Counted from the stretch's first letter, positions 35,305-44,665 are shown. The stretch: 64,000 bases of DNA from Sporobacter sp963663605 (GCA_963663605.2 CAXXVF010000001.1:186001-250000), one strand, 5' to 3'. Numbers and translations: made by a program. The notes: generated from the letters alone by a model not told the origin.

Positions 35305-36513
35305 TTACAGGCCAAGTTCGTCGTTTATATTCTGGAAATACTCTTTGTAGGTGTCTTTGGTAACCATATCATAGCCGACATAATACAGCGTTGCTTGATC
35401 GCCGGGCGCTCTTCTGGAAGTCCACAGTGTATCAAAGTCCGCTTTGCCGTCGATCATTGCCACGAGCGCGCACAAAGCCGGTGTTGCATACAGATAGTTG
35501 GAAATAGCCAGGCAGGAGACCCAGCTGCCGTCGTAGCCGTTGTCCCATTCCGAGCAGAGCACGTCGCTGCCGACGTCGACGATGAGGACGCTGTCTTCCA
35601 TTTCGAGGCTTTCAACGGCGCGTGCCGTTCCCTGCGCAAAGGTCTCGATGCTGCAGGCTACCCACCAGTACTCCACGTCCGGATTTGCTGTAAAAATCGG
35701 CGCGGTCTGATTGTAGGCCGATTCTGCGTCTACCGTACTCGTTACCGCGGCGTCTGCCGTGAAGAACATCGTATTGTCCGGTAACAGTTCCTTGAATTTC
35801 GCGATCGCGCCGTCGGAACGCAGCTGGAGGTCCGGCAATGATGAAAACGTATAATCCAGCAAAGCTATTTTTGACGTATCGATATCGCCCCAGTACGTTT
35901 TATAGTTGTCGTAAAGCCACTGGACCGTTGTAGCGCCGGTTTCATATCCGTCGAGCAGGACGCATGGAGCAATGGCGCTGCCGTTTTCGTCCCGAACAGC
36001 GGAGAATATGGTTATATAGGGAACGCCAAGCTCCTGATAGACCTCGTTGATACGGTCGGCAACAGCCGGATCGATATCCGCCACAAAACCGTCGACGCCC
36101 TGGGCCGCCAGTGTTTCGATGTTGGTTATGTATTTGTCCGCGTCAAGTTCGCCTGTCGTGGTGCTGACCGTGAAATTAAGTTTCTCCGAAAGCGCCCGCA
36201 TAGCTTTGGTCATCTCTTCATACAAAAGCATCGTCATGGTATAAGCGAAAACGATCTCGTAAGGCTCCCTCGATTGAGGATCAACGCCGCTTGTAAAGAA
36301 GCCGACCTCGTTTTCATTTGCGGATACGTCTTCCATAGTGGTTTCGGGTTCAGGTTCGGCGGACTCGGATACAGCCGCTTCAGACGGTGAAGATGATGCG
36401 TGCGTTTGGGAGGTTTGGGTTGAAGGACTGCCGGATGAATCGGTTTTCGTGCCGCATGCAAAAAGCGCGAAAAGCATCAGGATTGCCAGTAATACGGATA
36501 CGACCTTTTTCAT
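35305..36513 (-). CDS. Solute-binding lipoprotein, periplasmic sugar-binding type
   Basis: This 402-aa protein has a lipoprotein signal with lipobox LFALFAC at about residues 14-20, a Ser/Glu-rich linker to about 70, then the two-lobe periplasmic-binding fold of the ABC sugar/AI-2 class (AMRALSEKLNFTVSTTTGELD, AAQGVDGFVADIDPAVADRI, VLLDGYETGATTVQWLYDNY). It would bind a small ligand outside the membrane. No permease or ATPase gene is adjacent, so it must work with a distant transporter or act as a sensor partner. AAGGAGGAAATAAC precedes the ATG. It is downstream of the catabolic cluster on the same strand but separated from it by a terminator. Confidence 0.85.
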   Translation of the reverse strand: MKKVVSVLLAILMLFALFACGTKTDSSGSPSTQTSQTHASSSPSEAAVSESAEPEPETTMEDVSANENEVGFFTSGVDPQSREPYEIVFAYTMTMLLYEEMTKAMRALSEKLNFTVSTTTGELDADKYITNIETLAAQGVDGFVADIDPAVADRINEVYQELGVPYITIFSAVRDENGSAIAPCVLLDGYETGATTVQWLYDNYKTYWGDIDTSKIALLDYTFSSLPDLQLRSDGAIAKFKELLPDNTMFFTADAAVTSTVDAESAYNQTAPIFTANPDVEYWWVACSIETFAQGTARAVESLEMEDSVLIVDVGSDVLCSEWDNGYDGSWVSCLAISNYLYATPALCALVAMIDGKADFDTLWTSRRAPGDQATLYYVGYDMVTKDTYKEYFQNINDELGL

Positions 36514-36769
36514 GTTATTTCCTCCTTAAAACATAAATGTACCTGAATGATGTGTTATCAGCGATTGCGACTTTGCGGCGAATTTCCCGGTGCTGACAAA
36601 TGGTTGGAAAGCGTTTTGTTCCTCTATACCCTGTTGCTGAATGTTAAAATGATGCAAAATACAGTTGCTCAGCACGTATATTTATTATAAAACATACAAA
36701 AAACCATGTAAAACGCTAATAGTGTCAATGGTCTTACATAGACGGCATATCAAATATTCTAATATTATA

Positions 36770-36804
36770 TTAAAAGAGCCGCCGCTTTTATAAAGCGGCG
36801 GCTT
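36770..36804 (-). terminator. Terminator of the methyltransferase/aconitase X cluster
   Basis: On the minus strand GCCGCCGCTTT pairs with AAAGCGGCGGC and is followed by TCTTTTAAT. The rest of 36514-36770 holds only the AT-rich upstream region of the solute-binding gene. Confidence 0.85.
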
Positions 36805-36830
36805 GCGTTGTAGTGTTTCAACGCCCGGTA

Positions 36831-37892
36831 TTATTTTTCGTAGTACTCTCTGCTGCAGCAGTACAGCTCCTGTATGCCGTCCCACAGGATCTTTTCGTCG
36901 CCGCCAAAGACCATGCTGAACATCCCGCCGTCCTTTCCAAGGTCTTCTACGCCTTGTTTAACGTACGCCACGATCGCTTCGCTGCTCTCGCCGATCATAG
37001 GCAGGTCGAAGCCCAGCTTGTCGCCGTATTGCTCTTTGTAAGCCTTCATATCGTTCGCGCGCGCCTGCAGCTGCAGGAAATCGGCGCCTAAAGTGACCAT
37101 GTGGGGCAGAAAACGCCTGATACAGCCGCAGGTGTGGAACAGCATGGCGATGCCGCGCTCTTTTACGTGTTTGAAGAATATCTCATTGGGCTCGTAGACA
37201 ATTTCGTCCATCATTTTTTCGCTAAAGAAAGAGTCGCGCTCCGTGCCCCAATCGTCGTGATACATGACCATGTCGGTGGGTAAGTATTTATGGATCTTAT
37301 CGAGCATTTCGCAGTGGAAACGGGACAGCGCGCACATAAACTCACGGCAGGCCTCCGGCTCCATGGCGAGGGCCAGCATGGCCTCCGTGTAGCCGCCCAG
37401 GACGGCGACGAGGCGCTCGGTGCAGCCCTGGCCGATGTCGTATAAGTTCAACTTCTCAGAATGATAAGTAGGCCGGCTCATGGTTTTTTCGCAGCAGGCC
37501 TTGATACGCGCCTCATTTAAATCCGGCCAGACGATTTTTTTCTCCCATTCGGTGATGTCATCGAGCACCGGGGGCTGGTTCGGCTTGAGCATGGAGCCGC
37601 CCGCTGAGGGGATCCACTCCCAAACGCAGCCGAACAGATCGGTCCAGTCACAGCGGTCAGTGAAGTCGAAGCGGATGTCGGGCAGGCCGGTCAAGTCACC
37701 GCCTAAAAGACAGTTGAAGTCGGTGACGGACGTGGGTACCCAAAGCGGATGGTCGTGCTTGAGGACGCGCTGGAAGTTCTCCCGAGGGGATATGGGATAA
37801 TCGAACACAGGAACGTTGATGGGCGTGATCGTGGTTCCGACGTATTCATACTCAGCGCCCGGCGCCATATAGGGCAGTCTCACGTATTTCAT
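36831..37892 (-). CDS. Uroporphyrinogen decarboxylase-family methyltransferase
   Basis: This 353-aa protein belongs to the UroD/MtaA/CmuA superfamily of alpha/beta barrels. It lacks the UroD N-terminal arginine motif and instead has LFHTCGCIRRFLPHM near residue 255, an His-x-Cys site like the zinc site of corrinoid-dependent methyltransferases of the MtaA type, and MVMYHDDWGTERDSFFS upstream. Such enzymes move methyl groups between a corrinoid protein and a thiol or other acceptor. No corrinoid protein gene is in the window. It is the last gene of the minus-strand cluster that includes aconitase X, 20 bp after the small subunit. The substrate is unknown. Confidence 0.78.
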   Translation of the reverse strand: MKYVRLPYMAPGAEYEYVGTTITPINVPVFDYPISPRENFQRVLKHDHPLWVPTSVTDFNCLLGGDLTGLPDIRFDFTDRCDWTDLFGCVWEWIPSAGGSMLKPNQPPVLDDITEWEKKIVWPDLNEARIKACCEKTMSRPTYHSEKLNLYDIGQGCTERLVAVLGGYTEAMLALAMEPEACREFMCALSRFHCEMLDKIHKYLPTDMVMYHDDWGTERDSFFSEKMMDEIVYEPNEIFFKHVKERGIAMLFHTCGCIRRFLPHMVTLGADFLQLQARANDMKAYKEQYGDKLGFDLPMIGESSEAIVAYVKQGVEDLGKDGGMFSMVFGGDEKILWDGIQELYCCSREYYEK

Positions 37893-37912
37893 ATTTTTCC
37901 CTCGTCTTCAAA

Positions 37913-38317
37913 TCAATCTTTTTTTGTGATCTCGATAAAACCCTCGTCAGCGTTGACGAGCACCATATCGCCCGTTTCGATAAGCTCGACCGGGTCGCGC
38001 TCAAAGTCCGTCATGGACGGGACGTGCGCAGACAGGGCGCACAGCACGTTGAGCGGACTGGCTACAGTGTGGACAAACGCAGCCGGTTTCTTGTCGCCAA
38101 AGCCGTACATCATGAAGCCGCCGGAGCCGCGGGGGGAAGGGAAGACCAGGACTTTTCCCGTATAGGGCTTTTTAAACAACGGGTGGTTGCGCTCCGTCGT
38201 ATAGCCGCGTTCCGGTTTCACGTTTGTGAAGCCCTGCATCGGCTTACGGGATACCAGCGCCTCCGCCTCAACGCAGCCGGGGTATTCGGTACGGCCTTTT
38301 ATGCGGATTTTTTTCAT
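37913..38317 (-). CDS. Aconitase X swivel domain (small subunit)
   Basis: This 134-aa protein matches the aconitase X swivel domain (PF01989, formerly DUF126): IKGRTEYPGCVEAEALVS at the N-terminus, FPSPRGSGGFMMYG in the middle with the conserved Ser, and GDMVLVNADEGFIEI near the end. It pairs with the catalytic subunit 4 bp upstream. Start at ATG behind GGAGGTAACTAA. In one-chain relatives this domain is fused to the large one; here it is separate. Confidence 0.92.
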   Translation of the reverse strand: MKKIRIKGRTEYPGCVEAEALVSRKPMQGFTNVKPERGYTTERNHPLFKKPYTGKVLVFPSPRGSGGFMMYGFGDKKPAAFVHTVASPLNVLCALSAHVPSMTDFERDPVELIETGDMVLVNADEGFIEITKKD

Positions 38318-38321
38318 TTAG

Positions 38322-39626
38322 TTACCTCCATTCCCCGTGCCACCGGCCGGTCAATGCCGCGTCGATGCAGTCGTCCGTCGTGCCGTAGCAGACTTCAAGA
38401 CTGTTGTCCTCGTCCGGATAGCATCCGGTAACGTAGTAGGCCTGCTTTGCCGTGTCGACGGCGATGTTTTTAACGCCCTCCGGTACGGCGCCCATTGCGG
38501 CAAGGCACGCGCCGGACATCAGGTGCGCACCGGCATCCTTGAATATTTTCACATAGCCGAGATTTTTCGCAACGTCATACAGCCATGGGGCCGTCATGAT
38601 CCACAGCGGAATTTTGACCTTTTTGCCTTCCAGCTTTCTGGCCAGGAGCATCAGGTCGACGATGTTCAGGTGCGGACATCCGAGATAGACCATGTCCACG
38701 ACGTCCGTAGTATGGAAGTTGAGCGTGTCATAGGCTTCTTTCAGCTGCTTGTCGCCGATCATCGTTTCGCGCTTTGCTTTCTTACCGCCCAGCGCCCATT
38801 CGAGCGTCGGCGCTTCCGGCGTTGAGCCGGGGATGTGGTACATCCAAACGCCGCCGCCGGTATGTATGGCCGAATTGAGTTTCTGGAATTGTGTCGTCGT
38901 CGGCTTGGCGGTCCCGGTCAAAACCGGCACGTCGCATTTGACGTCCGTACCGACGGCAAAGCCGAAAACATCCCATTCCATATCCGTCCGGATGGTGCGT
39001 TCCGTCTTGACCAATACCGTGGCATACCGGTTTTCGGTAATGTGCATGCCATAGTACGGGGCCTTTCCCAAAAAGCAGGTGGGGAACGTTCCGTCAAAAT
39101 TCGTGCGGGCGCCGAGGGTGGCGTTGCAGTAGGGCATCTGGGAGCTTTCAAACCAGCTGCAGTGCTGTCCGATGCCGGGGAGGTATGTCGCCGTGAGGTA
39201 GTTTGCGCACGAGTGCGTCGTCAGCATGCCCATTTTTCTGTAGAGACTGAAAAATTCCTCGTGCATGGCCTTTTCGTGGAAGGCCGGATCGTCCTGCCGA
39301 TCATCCTTGTTCTGATACGCGCAGATATTGCATTTCTCCCAGCCGTGAATCGGCGACTGCTCCGGGAAGGGGGATTTGTCGGCGAAGGTCGGGATCTTGA
39401 AATGCGCGCCCGACGCTACGAGTTCCTCCAGCTCTTCCAATGAAAACCCATAGTACGGCGAGATCTGATTACCGGGCGTATGCATGTCGCCCGTACCGTC
39501 GAGGTCCACGAGCCGCTCCGCACCGGCAATTTCGCACATCTCCACGAGATACTGCATGCAGATTTGCGGGATCTTACCGTTCTCGCCCTGCAGCATGCGT
39601 TTTTCTTCGTCTGTCAAATTTATCAA
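38322..39626 (-). CDS. Aconitase X catalytic subunit
   Basis: This 434-aa protein is the aconitase X catalytic part (PF04412, formerly DUF521). Visible features include LTDEEKRML, the TGDMHTPGNQISPYYGFS segment, cysteines in ICAYQN, THSCANY and LGCPH, and HLMSGACLAAMGAVPEGVKN with the cluster-type cysteine near the end. Known members dehydrate mevalonate 5-phosphate (archaea) or cis-3-hydroxy-L-proline (bacteria). The dehydrogenases and methyltransferase here fit a catabolic role, but the substrate cannot be read from sequence. The start is TTG behind AGGAGGTATTTTCA. Confidence 0.9.
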   Translation of the reverse strand: MINLTDEEKRMLQGENGKIPQICMQYLVEMCEIAGAERLVDLDGTGDMHTPGNQISPYYGFSLEELEELVASGAHFKIPTFADKSPFPEQSPIHGWEKCNICAYQNKDDRQDDPAFHEKAMHEEFFSLYRKMGMLTTHSCANYLTATYLPGIGQHCSWFESSQMPYCNATLGARTNFDGTFPTCFLGKAPYYGMHITENRYATVLVKTERTIRTDMEWDVFGFAVGTDVKCDVPVLTGTAKPTTTQFQKLNSAIHTGGGVWMYHIPGSTPEAPTLEWALGGKKAKRETMIGDKQLKEAYDTLNFHTTDVVDMVYLGCPHLNIVDLMLLARKLEGKKVKIPLWIMTAPWLYDVAKNLGYVKIFKDAGAHLMSGACLAAMGAVPEGVKNIAVDTAKQAYYVTGCYPDEDNSLEVCYGTTDDCIDAALTGRWHGEWR

Positions 39627-39656
39627 TGAAAATACCTCCTGTATGATTATCTGTGA

Positions 39657-40775
39657 TCAGGATGCTCCGCCGATTATTACGACATTTTTCAAAGCGCCCT
39701 TCGTTGAATCCTCCAGCGCCTCTTTGATCTGGTCGAGCGTGAAACGATGCGTCAGCAGGCTGTCGATATCGACCAGTCCCCTGCGGTACATTTCCATGTA
39801 TATTGGGATATCGCGCCTGGGCGTTATAGCGCCCATGACGGAGCCCGTCAGGCGTTTGCCGGCAAGAAACTCCATGAAGCAGAATTCGCCCATCATCTCG
39901 TTTGCCGGCAGCTCATGCCCGACGACGACCATCTGACCGTATCCGGCCGTCATGTCAAATGTTGAGCGTTTGATGCCTTTGCCGGCAACGGCCACGAGCG
40001 AATGATCAACGCCGAAGCCTTTCGTAATTTTTTTGACTTCCTCGACGGCGTCGCATTTTTTGGGGTTAACGGTATGCGTGGCCCCAAATTTTACGGCCGC
40101 CTCCAGCTTGACATCCATTGTATCGACCGCGATAATCGGGATCGCGCCCGATATACGCGCGCCCATGATGGCCGAAAGGCCGACACCTCCGCAGCCGACG
40201 ACCGCAAAGCTCTCGCCCGGCTTGATTTTACAGCGGTTGAGTACGGCGCCGAAACCGGACATAAAGCCGCAGGCGAGTGCGGAGCCGATCTCAAACGGAA
40301 TGTCGTCGTCAAGCTTGCACAGCATGGATTCGTGCGCGTTTGTATATTCGGCAAAACCGCTGGCGCCCGAGCACGTCTGTATGATGGCCTCACCGCTCTT
40401 GCGGGTATACGGGCTCGGTATGCGGAACAGGTCGGCCGTGTGCTCTACATTTTCACAATACCAGTGACGGTCATTAAGGCACTGGCTGCAGTATCCGCAG
40501 CCCTGGCGCACCTCTGTGCACAAAACACGGTCACCCGGCTTGACATATGTAACCTTTGAGCCGCACTTATCGACGATGCCGGCAATTTCGTGACCGGCTA
40601 TGCCGGGCCCTTCGTACGCGCCGTGCTCGCCGGTGAGCGCATGGATGTCGCTGTGGCAGATCGTGCAGGTCATGATTTTAAGCCGGACTTCATAGTCGCC
40701 CGGTTCGGCAAGCTCAACCTCTTCAACGATAATATCCAGCCCCATTTTCGGGACGATCGCAGCTTTACATTTCAA
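39657..40775 (-). CDS. Zinc-dependent alcohol dehydrogenase (MDR family)
   Basis: This 372-aa medium-chain dehydrogenase has catalytic zinc ligands in TCTICHSDIHAL and GHEIAGIV, the structural zinc cysteines in GCGYCSQCLNDRHWYC, and the NAD-binding loop VVGCGGVGLSAIMG. It oxidises or reduces an alcohol/carbonyl pair with NAD. The start is TTG at 40775 behind AAGGGGTAG. It lies 41 bp after the SDR and 30 bp before aconitase X in the same orientation, so it probably acts in that pathway. Confidence 0.9.
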   Translation of the reverse strand: MKCKAAIVPKMGLDIIVEEVELAEPGDYEVRLKIMTCTICHSDIHALTGEHGAYEGPGIAGHEIAGIVDKCGSKVTYVKPGDRVLCTEVRQGCGYCSQCLNDRHWYCENVEHTADLFRIPSPYTRKSGEAIIQTCSGASGFAEYTNAHESMLCKLDDDIPFEIGSALACGFMSGFGAVLNRCKIKPGESFAVVGCGGVGLSAIMGARISGAIPIIAVDTMDVKLEAAVKFGATHTVNPKKCDAVEEVKKITKGFGVDHSLVAVAGKGIKRSTFDMTAGYGQMVVVGHELPANEMMGEFCFMEFLAGKRLTGSVMGAITPRRDIPIYMEMYRRGLVDIDSLLTHRFTLDQIKEALEDSTKGALKNVVIIGGAS

Positions 40776-40816
40776 CCATTACTACCCCTTTCATATTTCA
40801 AATTATTATAATCCGT

Positions 40817-41596
40817 TTAAACAGTGCTGCCCCCGTCGACGATCAGGTTCTGTCCTGAAACGAACAGGTTTTCCTGAGCGAAAAACAGCACGACCCGAGC
40901 CACGTCGATTGGCTGCGCCACTCTGCCGAGCGGCGTCATTTCAGCCACGGCCCGGTATTCTTCGGGGGTGGCGTCGATTTTCATGGGCGTGTCTACCATG
41001 CCGGGCGCAATCGAATTAAAAGTGATGTTGTATCGGCCGTATCTTTTGGCGAAGGCTTTCGTCTGGCAGATCGCGGCGGCCTTTGAAGCGGTATAGCCCG
41101 GCGTCGAGTACGCACCGTTTACCCCCGTTACGGAGGTCACGTTGACGATCCGTCCGAAACGGTTTTCCATCATGGACGGTATGACGGCGAGATTCATGAG
41201 GTAGTGGCCGAGCGCATGTATCCGGAAAAATTTCAGATACGCATCCGGCCCGAGCGCATCGAACAGATCCTCAAAAAAAGTCTGACCGGGCTCCAGACGT
41301 GATTCGACACCGGCGTTGTTGACGAGGATGTCCACTTTGCCGAATTGCTTTTTAACCGTGTCAACGCCTTCCTTTACAGCGGCTTCGTCACTGACGTCGA
41401 CGGAGATCGGCAGGACCTTGTCCGTGAACTTAAGGCATTGCGCCCGAACCTTTTCCAGCGGGGCCGTCCGGCGTCCGAACAGTGCAAGCATCGCGCCGCC
41501 TTTGGCCAGCTCAACAGCGCTTGCTTCACCGATTCCTGTCCCCGCTCCGGTGACGATTGCGGCTTTGCCGGCCAGACCGTAATCAGGATACTGCAT
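40817..41596 (-). CDS. Short-chain dehydrogenase/reductase (FabG-like)
   Basis: This 259-aa SDR has the cofactor motif VTGAGTGIGEASA, NNAGV, the catalytic Ser in VTSVTG, Tyr-x3-Lys as YTASKAA, and the SIAPGMVDTPM loop. AAGGAGGAAACACT precedes the ATG. It is the first gene of the minus-strand cluster and would be the promoter-proximal enzyme. The alcohol substrate is not defined. Confidence 0.92.
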   Translation of the reverse strand: MQYPDYGLAGKAAIVTGAGTGIGEASAVELAKGGAMLALFGRRTAPLEKVRAQCLKFTDKVLPISVDVSDEAAVKEGVDTVKKQFGKVDILVNNAGVESRLEPGQTFFEDLFDALGPDAYLKFFRIHALGHYLMNLAVIPSMMENRFGRIVNVTSVTGVNGAYSTPGYTASKAAAICQTKAFAKRYGRYNITFNSIAPGMVDTPMKIDATPEEYRAVAEMTPLGRVAQPIDVARVVLFFAQENLFVSGQNLIVDGGSTV

Positions 41597-41626
41597 AGTG
41601 TTTCCTCCTTGAGAAATTTTGAGGCA

Positions 41627-41654
41627 TTTATATATTTAGTTATATTACAGTCAA
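41627..41654 (-). promoter_or_regulatory. Candidate promoter of the SDR/ADH/aconitase X cluster
   Basis: On the minus strand TTGACT (41654-41649) and TATAAA (41632-41627) are 16 bp apart, starting transcription about 20-25 nt before the SDR ribosome binding site. Confidence 0.45.
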
Positions 41655-41774
41655 AAAAATCTGTCCAATGTTAATATCGTCGTTGCTATTACGTCAATGG
41701 AATGGCGGATTGCGCGACGTCCCTGCGTCCGGGGTTAAACGGCCGTTTTGAAAGGCCGGGTTCTGCGATCTTCG

Positions 41775-41803
41775 TTGTTTTTAGTAAAATTTTCTGGTAT
41801 AAT
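41775..41803 (+). promoter_or_regulatory. Candidate promoter of the LysR gene
   Basis: TTGTTT (41775-41780) and TATAAT (41798-41803) are 17 bp apart. It implies a leader of about 200 nt before the LysR ATG. The 41597-42008 gap otherwise holds no gene that I can see. Confidence 0.5.
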
Positions 41804-42008
41804 GAACCACAACTATAATCGTCCGAAAATATGAAAACAGGCTGCGTTTGTAATTGCCGATTTTCATTTTAACGATATATGAACTGCTGTATTTGATGCA
41901 TAAAAACCGGAGGGAAGGATAGACCGTTTTTGCCCTCAGCCGGTTATCATATCTGGCCGGGATCAGCCCGCACTTTTGACATATTGATGCTGACAGGGGA
42001 TTTAAGCT

Positions 42009-42938
42009 ATGTATAACATTACTTTTCAGCAGATCGAAGCATTTTTGATCGTCTCTAAGCACTTGAACCTCTCCAAAGCGGCTGAATCGATTTTTATTAC
42101 ACAGTCTGCGCTGAGCAAAACGCTGCAGCGGTTTGAAGAAGGCGTCGATATGCAGCTTTTCGTTCGGAGCAACAAGGGACTGACGTTGACAAATGAAGGT
42201 AAATACCTCTATTCGACGCTGGAACCGCTGTACAGCAATATGAACAAGACCATAAAGGCAGCGCGGAACTTATCGACAGAAAACGGTAAAATGCTCAGGA
42301 TCGTCGCACCGAGTTCTTTTGACGCCGCCGGAGATTTTGACAAGCTGAAGGATCTTGTCCGGCTATATCAGAACAGATATCCGGATGTGGTGCCGCTTGA
42401 AACGCTGTGCGACTTTAAAGAACTGCGTCAGGCCATCGAGTTCGAGGAAGCCGACCTTGTGTTTGCACAGGATTTTTCACTTACGGGCATAAAGGATATA
42501 CAGTGCAGGCGGATATCGAAATTCAGACTCTTCCTGGCGATGGCGGCGGACCATCCGCTCGCCGCGAACGCGGAACTGGCGTTCGATGCGGAGACTCTTG
42601 AAGCGCTCGGCAAGGAGATTTTCTATACGGTCCCGATCCGTAAAGAACCATCCGTTTTGACGAATACAATGGAGATATGCCGCGGCATCGGTTTTTTGCC
42701 GAAGAAAATGGAGTTTGTGTCAAACTTCCAGACGCTTGTACATTACATCCGAAAAGGCAAAGGGATGGGCATATGCGGGTGTTTTGATCATCTGGGCTAC
42801 AGCGACATAAAATATTATCCGATACCGGAATCGGTGGACGAGTCGCATGTGGTCGTTGCATGGCGCGAAAACGGACTTACCGACGAGGCGCGGGATTTTA
42901 TTAACCTCATAACGGAACAGAACGCGGAAGAAGAATAA
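42009..42938 (+). CDS. LysR-family transcriptional regulator
   Basis: This 309-aa protein has the LysR winged helix at the N-terminus (ITFQQIEAFLIVSKHLNLSKAAESIFITQSALSKTLQRFE as a pattern, residues 4-45) and a substrate-binding-like effector domain at about 90-300. It is divergent from the SDR/ADH/aconitase X/methyltransferase cluster, the classic arrangement for a LysR activator of a catabolic operon. The inducer is unknown. A terminator follows at 42976. Confidence 0.9.
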   Translation: MYNITFQQIEAFLIVSKHLNLSKAAESIFITQSALSKTLQRFEEGVDMQLFVRSNKGLTLTNEGKYLYSTLEPLYSNMNKTIKAARNLSTENGKMLRIVAPSSFDAAGDFDKLKDLVRLYQNRYPDVVPLETLCDFKELRQAIEFEEADLVFAQDFSLTGIKDIQCRRISKFRLFLAMAADHPLAANAELAFDAETLEALGKEIFYTVPIRKEPSVLTNTMEICRGIGFLPKKMEFVSNFQTLVHYIRKGKGMGICGCFDHLGYSDIKYYPIPESVDESHVVVAWRENGLTDEARDFINLITEQNAEEE

Positions 42939-42975
42939 ACCGGATTCCTTCGGTTCGATGAAATAGCATAGTCTG

Positions 42976-43003
42976 AAACTCGCCCCAAAAGGGCGGGTTT
43001 TAG
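42976..43003 (+). terminator. Terminator of the LysR gene
   Basis: AAACTCGCCC pairs with GGGCGGGTTT (one G-U) around a 5-nt loop, ending in TTTTAG. Confidence 0.75.
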
Positions 43004-43168
43004 TTAATTATTGACCGATATGAAACGCAGCCGTACGGTTGACGTGTCCGCTGTCATTTAAAGTGAAGAATGAGTGATGCGAATGACAATAAATGGAAAA
43101 AATAACTATAAAGCCTTACAAATAAAGAACAAAAATTTTGTGATAAAAGACAAAATATGTAAGCCTGT

Positions 43169-43197
43169 TTGACAGGCAATGCCATCGTTGGTATAAT
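43169..43197 (+). promoter_or_regulatory. Perfect-consensus sigma-A promoter
   Basis: TTGACA (43169-43174) and TATAAT (43192-43197) are exactly 17 bp apart. This is the best promoter match in the window. The start near 43204 gives a 180-nt leader before the glycosyltransferase, with room for the small reading frame at 43214. Confidence 0.88.
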
Positions 43198-43213
43198 TAG
43201 ATACATAATACTG

Positions 43214-43324
43214 ATGGAGGCTATTTTGGGAATACTGCTTCTCGGCAGGGAACCAGTTTTTTGGTTGCCCGTCTTTTTATGCGCTTTCATGGGAGGGACG
43301 ATTAGGAGAACGATCATAATTTAA
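43214..43324 (+). CDS. Possible small hydrophobic protein or leader peptide
   Basis: A 36-codon frame lies between the consensus promoter and the glycosyltransferase. A TTG at 43226 behind TGGAGG is an alternative start giving 32 residues. The product is very hydrophobic in its middle (ILGILLLG, VFWLPVFLCAFMGG) and ends RRTIII. It could be a single-pass membrane peptide, or a chance frame in a leader. No homology can be claimed. Confidence 0.35.
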   Translation: MEAILGILLLGREPVFWLPVFLCAFMGGTIRRTIII

Positions 43325-43387
43325 GCGATGAACCGGCAAAATCACCATTTGTCGGGAGGAAAATCGTGTAAACTAAAAGGGGTGAAA

Positions 43388-44665
43388 ATGGTGGACCAAA
43401 AAACCGTAAATGTCGGCATAGGCTTTGCTACCGGAAGGAAGAATTTCAGGCAGGTTGCCAGGACGTACGTGGAAAACTGGAATGAATGCGGACTGATGGA
43501 AAATGAGCAGATCAACCTTAATCTTATAGTCGCTTACGATCTGAAATATAAGAATACGAAACCAAGCGATTACAGAGATCTGGACAAACGGGTCATAGAT
43601 ATGCTGGATTATCCGTATTTTATCAGCGACGATGTGATGAAAAAGGAAGCGGCGACGCTCGTTTCAAACGGCGTAATCAATCCATATGAAGCCGAATTGC
43701 TTTTCGGAGAGGGGTATGCGAAGAAACGCAACGCCATCCTTTATTTCGCCATTAAAAACGGCATGGATCATCTGTTGTTCATAGACGATGACGAATACCC
43801 TATGGCGACGCTCAAAACGAAAGACGGTATTTACTGGCACGGACAGCATGTCCTCGGTGCGCATCTTAAGGCGATCAAAAACGCGGATATCACGCATGGG
43901 CATCACTGCGGGTATGTGTCACCCATCCCTCATATAAAATATAATGATCTTATGACGGAAAAGGATTTCCAGCTGTTCGTCGAGACTATCAGCAACGATA
44001 TTATTTCATGGGATTCGATCAAAGAAAAGATGGAAGACGGCGGCGTCACCTATGCCGACGAAAGCATCCTGTATGACGGTCAGCCTGTCGAGGTGCCGGA
44101 GGTCAATCACGCCAAGTTTATATCTGGCTCTAATCTCCTGATCAAGCTGAACACCGACAGCGCCATTTATCCCTTTTATAATCCGCCGGGCGCCAGAGGC
44201 GAAGATACTTTTTTAAGCACGTGTCTTACAGATTTGAAGGTACTCAAAGTCCCGTGCTATGCCTTCCACGACGGTTTTTCAATGTATCCGCACCTGCTTA
44301 ACGGTATTCTTCCGTATAAACTGAAGCCGATATCGGCAGGCAACAGCCGCATCAACGACAGGTTTTACAAAGCATGCGTCGGCTGGATCCGGTATAAGCC
44401 GCTGCTGCTGTACATAACCAAAAGAGCGACATACGCGTCTGAAATCGAGAAGATGAAAGAAAACCTGCAGCAGGTCATACCAAAAATATGTGCGTATTTC
44501 AAGAGCAACAGCTTCCTGAAGCTTAAACCCGAATTAGAGTATTATTCCGACCGGATTATAGAACATTACGAGATGTTTGAGCAGACAAAAGTCAGCTGGG
44601 CAAAAGTCCTTGGCCATTTAAGAAGCCATACCGGAGACTGTACCGAAACGGTCAAAGCCAAATGA
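43388..44665 (+). CDS. GT-A-fold glycosyltransferase-like protein
   Basis: The ATG at 43388 follows AAGGGGTG and gives 425 aa. GYAKKRNAILYFAIKNG followed by MDHLLFIDDDEYP is the typical metal-binding DxD region of GT-A glycosyltransferases, and GARGEDTFLSTCL near residue 280 resembles the acceptor-side ED motif. There is no signal peptide or membrane segment. It stands alone behind a consensus promoter, so its sugar and acceptor cannot be deduced. Confidence 0.75.
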   Translation: MVDQKTVNVGIGFATGRKNFRQVARTYVENWNECGLMENEQINLNLIVAYDLKYKNTKPSDYRDLDKRVIDMLDYPYFISDDVMKKEAATLVSNGVINPYEAELLFGEGYAKKRNAILYFAIKNGMDHLLFIDDDEYPMATLKTKDGIYWHGQHVLGAHLKAIKNADITHGHHCGYVSPIPHIKYNDLMTEKDFQLFVETISNDIISWDSIKEKMEDGGVTYADESILYDGQPVEVPEVNHAKFISGSNLLIKLNTDSAIYPFYNPPGARGEDTFLSTCLTDLKVLKVPCYAFHDGFSMYPHLLNGILPYKLKPISAGNSRINDRFYKACVGWIRYKPLLLYITKRATYASEIEKMKENLQQVIPKICAYFKSNSFLKLKPELEYYSDRIIEHYEMFEQTKVSWAKVLGHLRSHTGDCTETVKAK

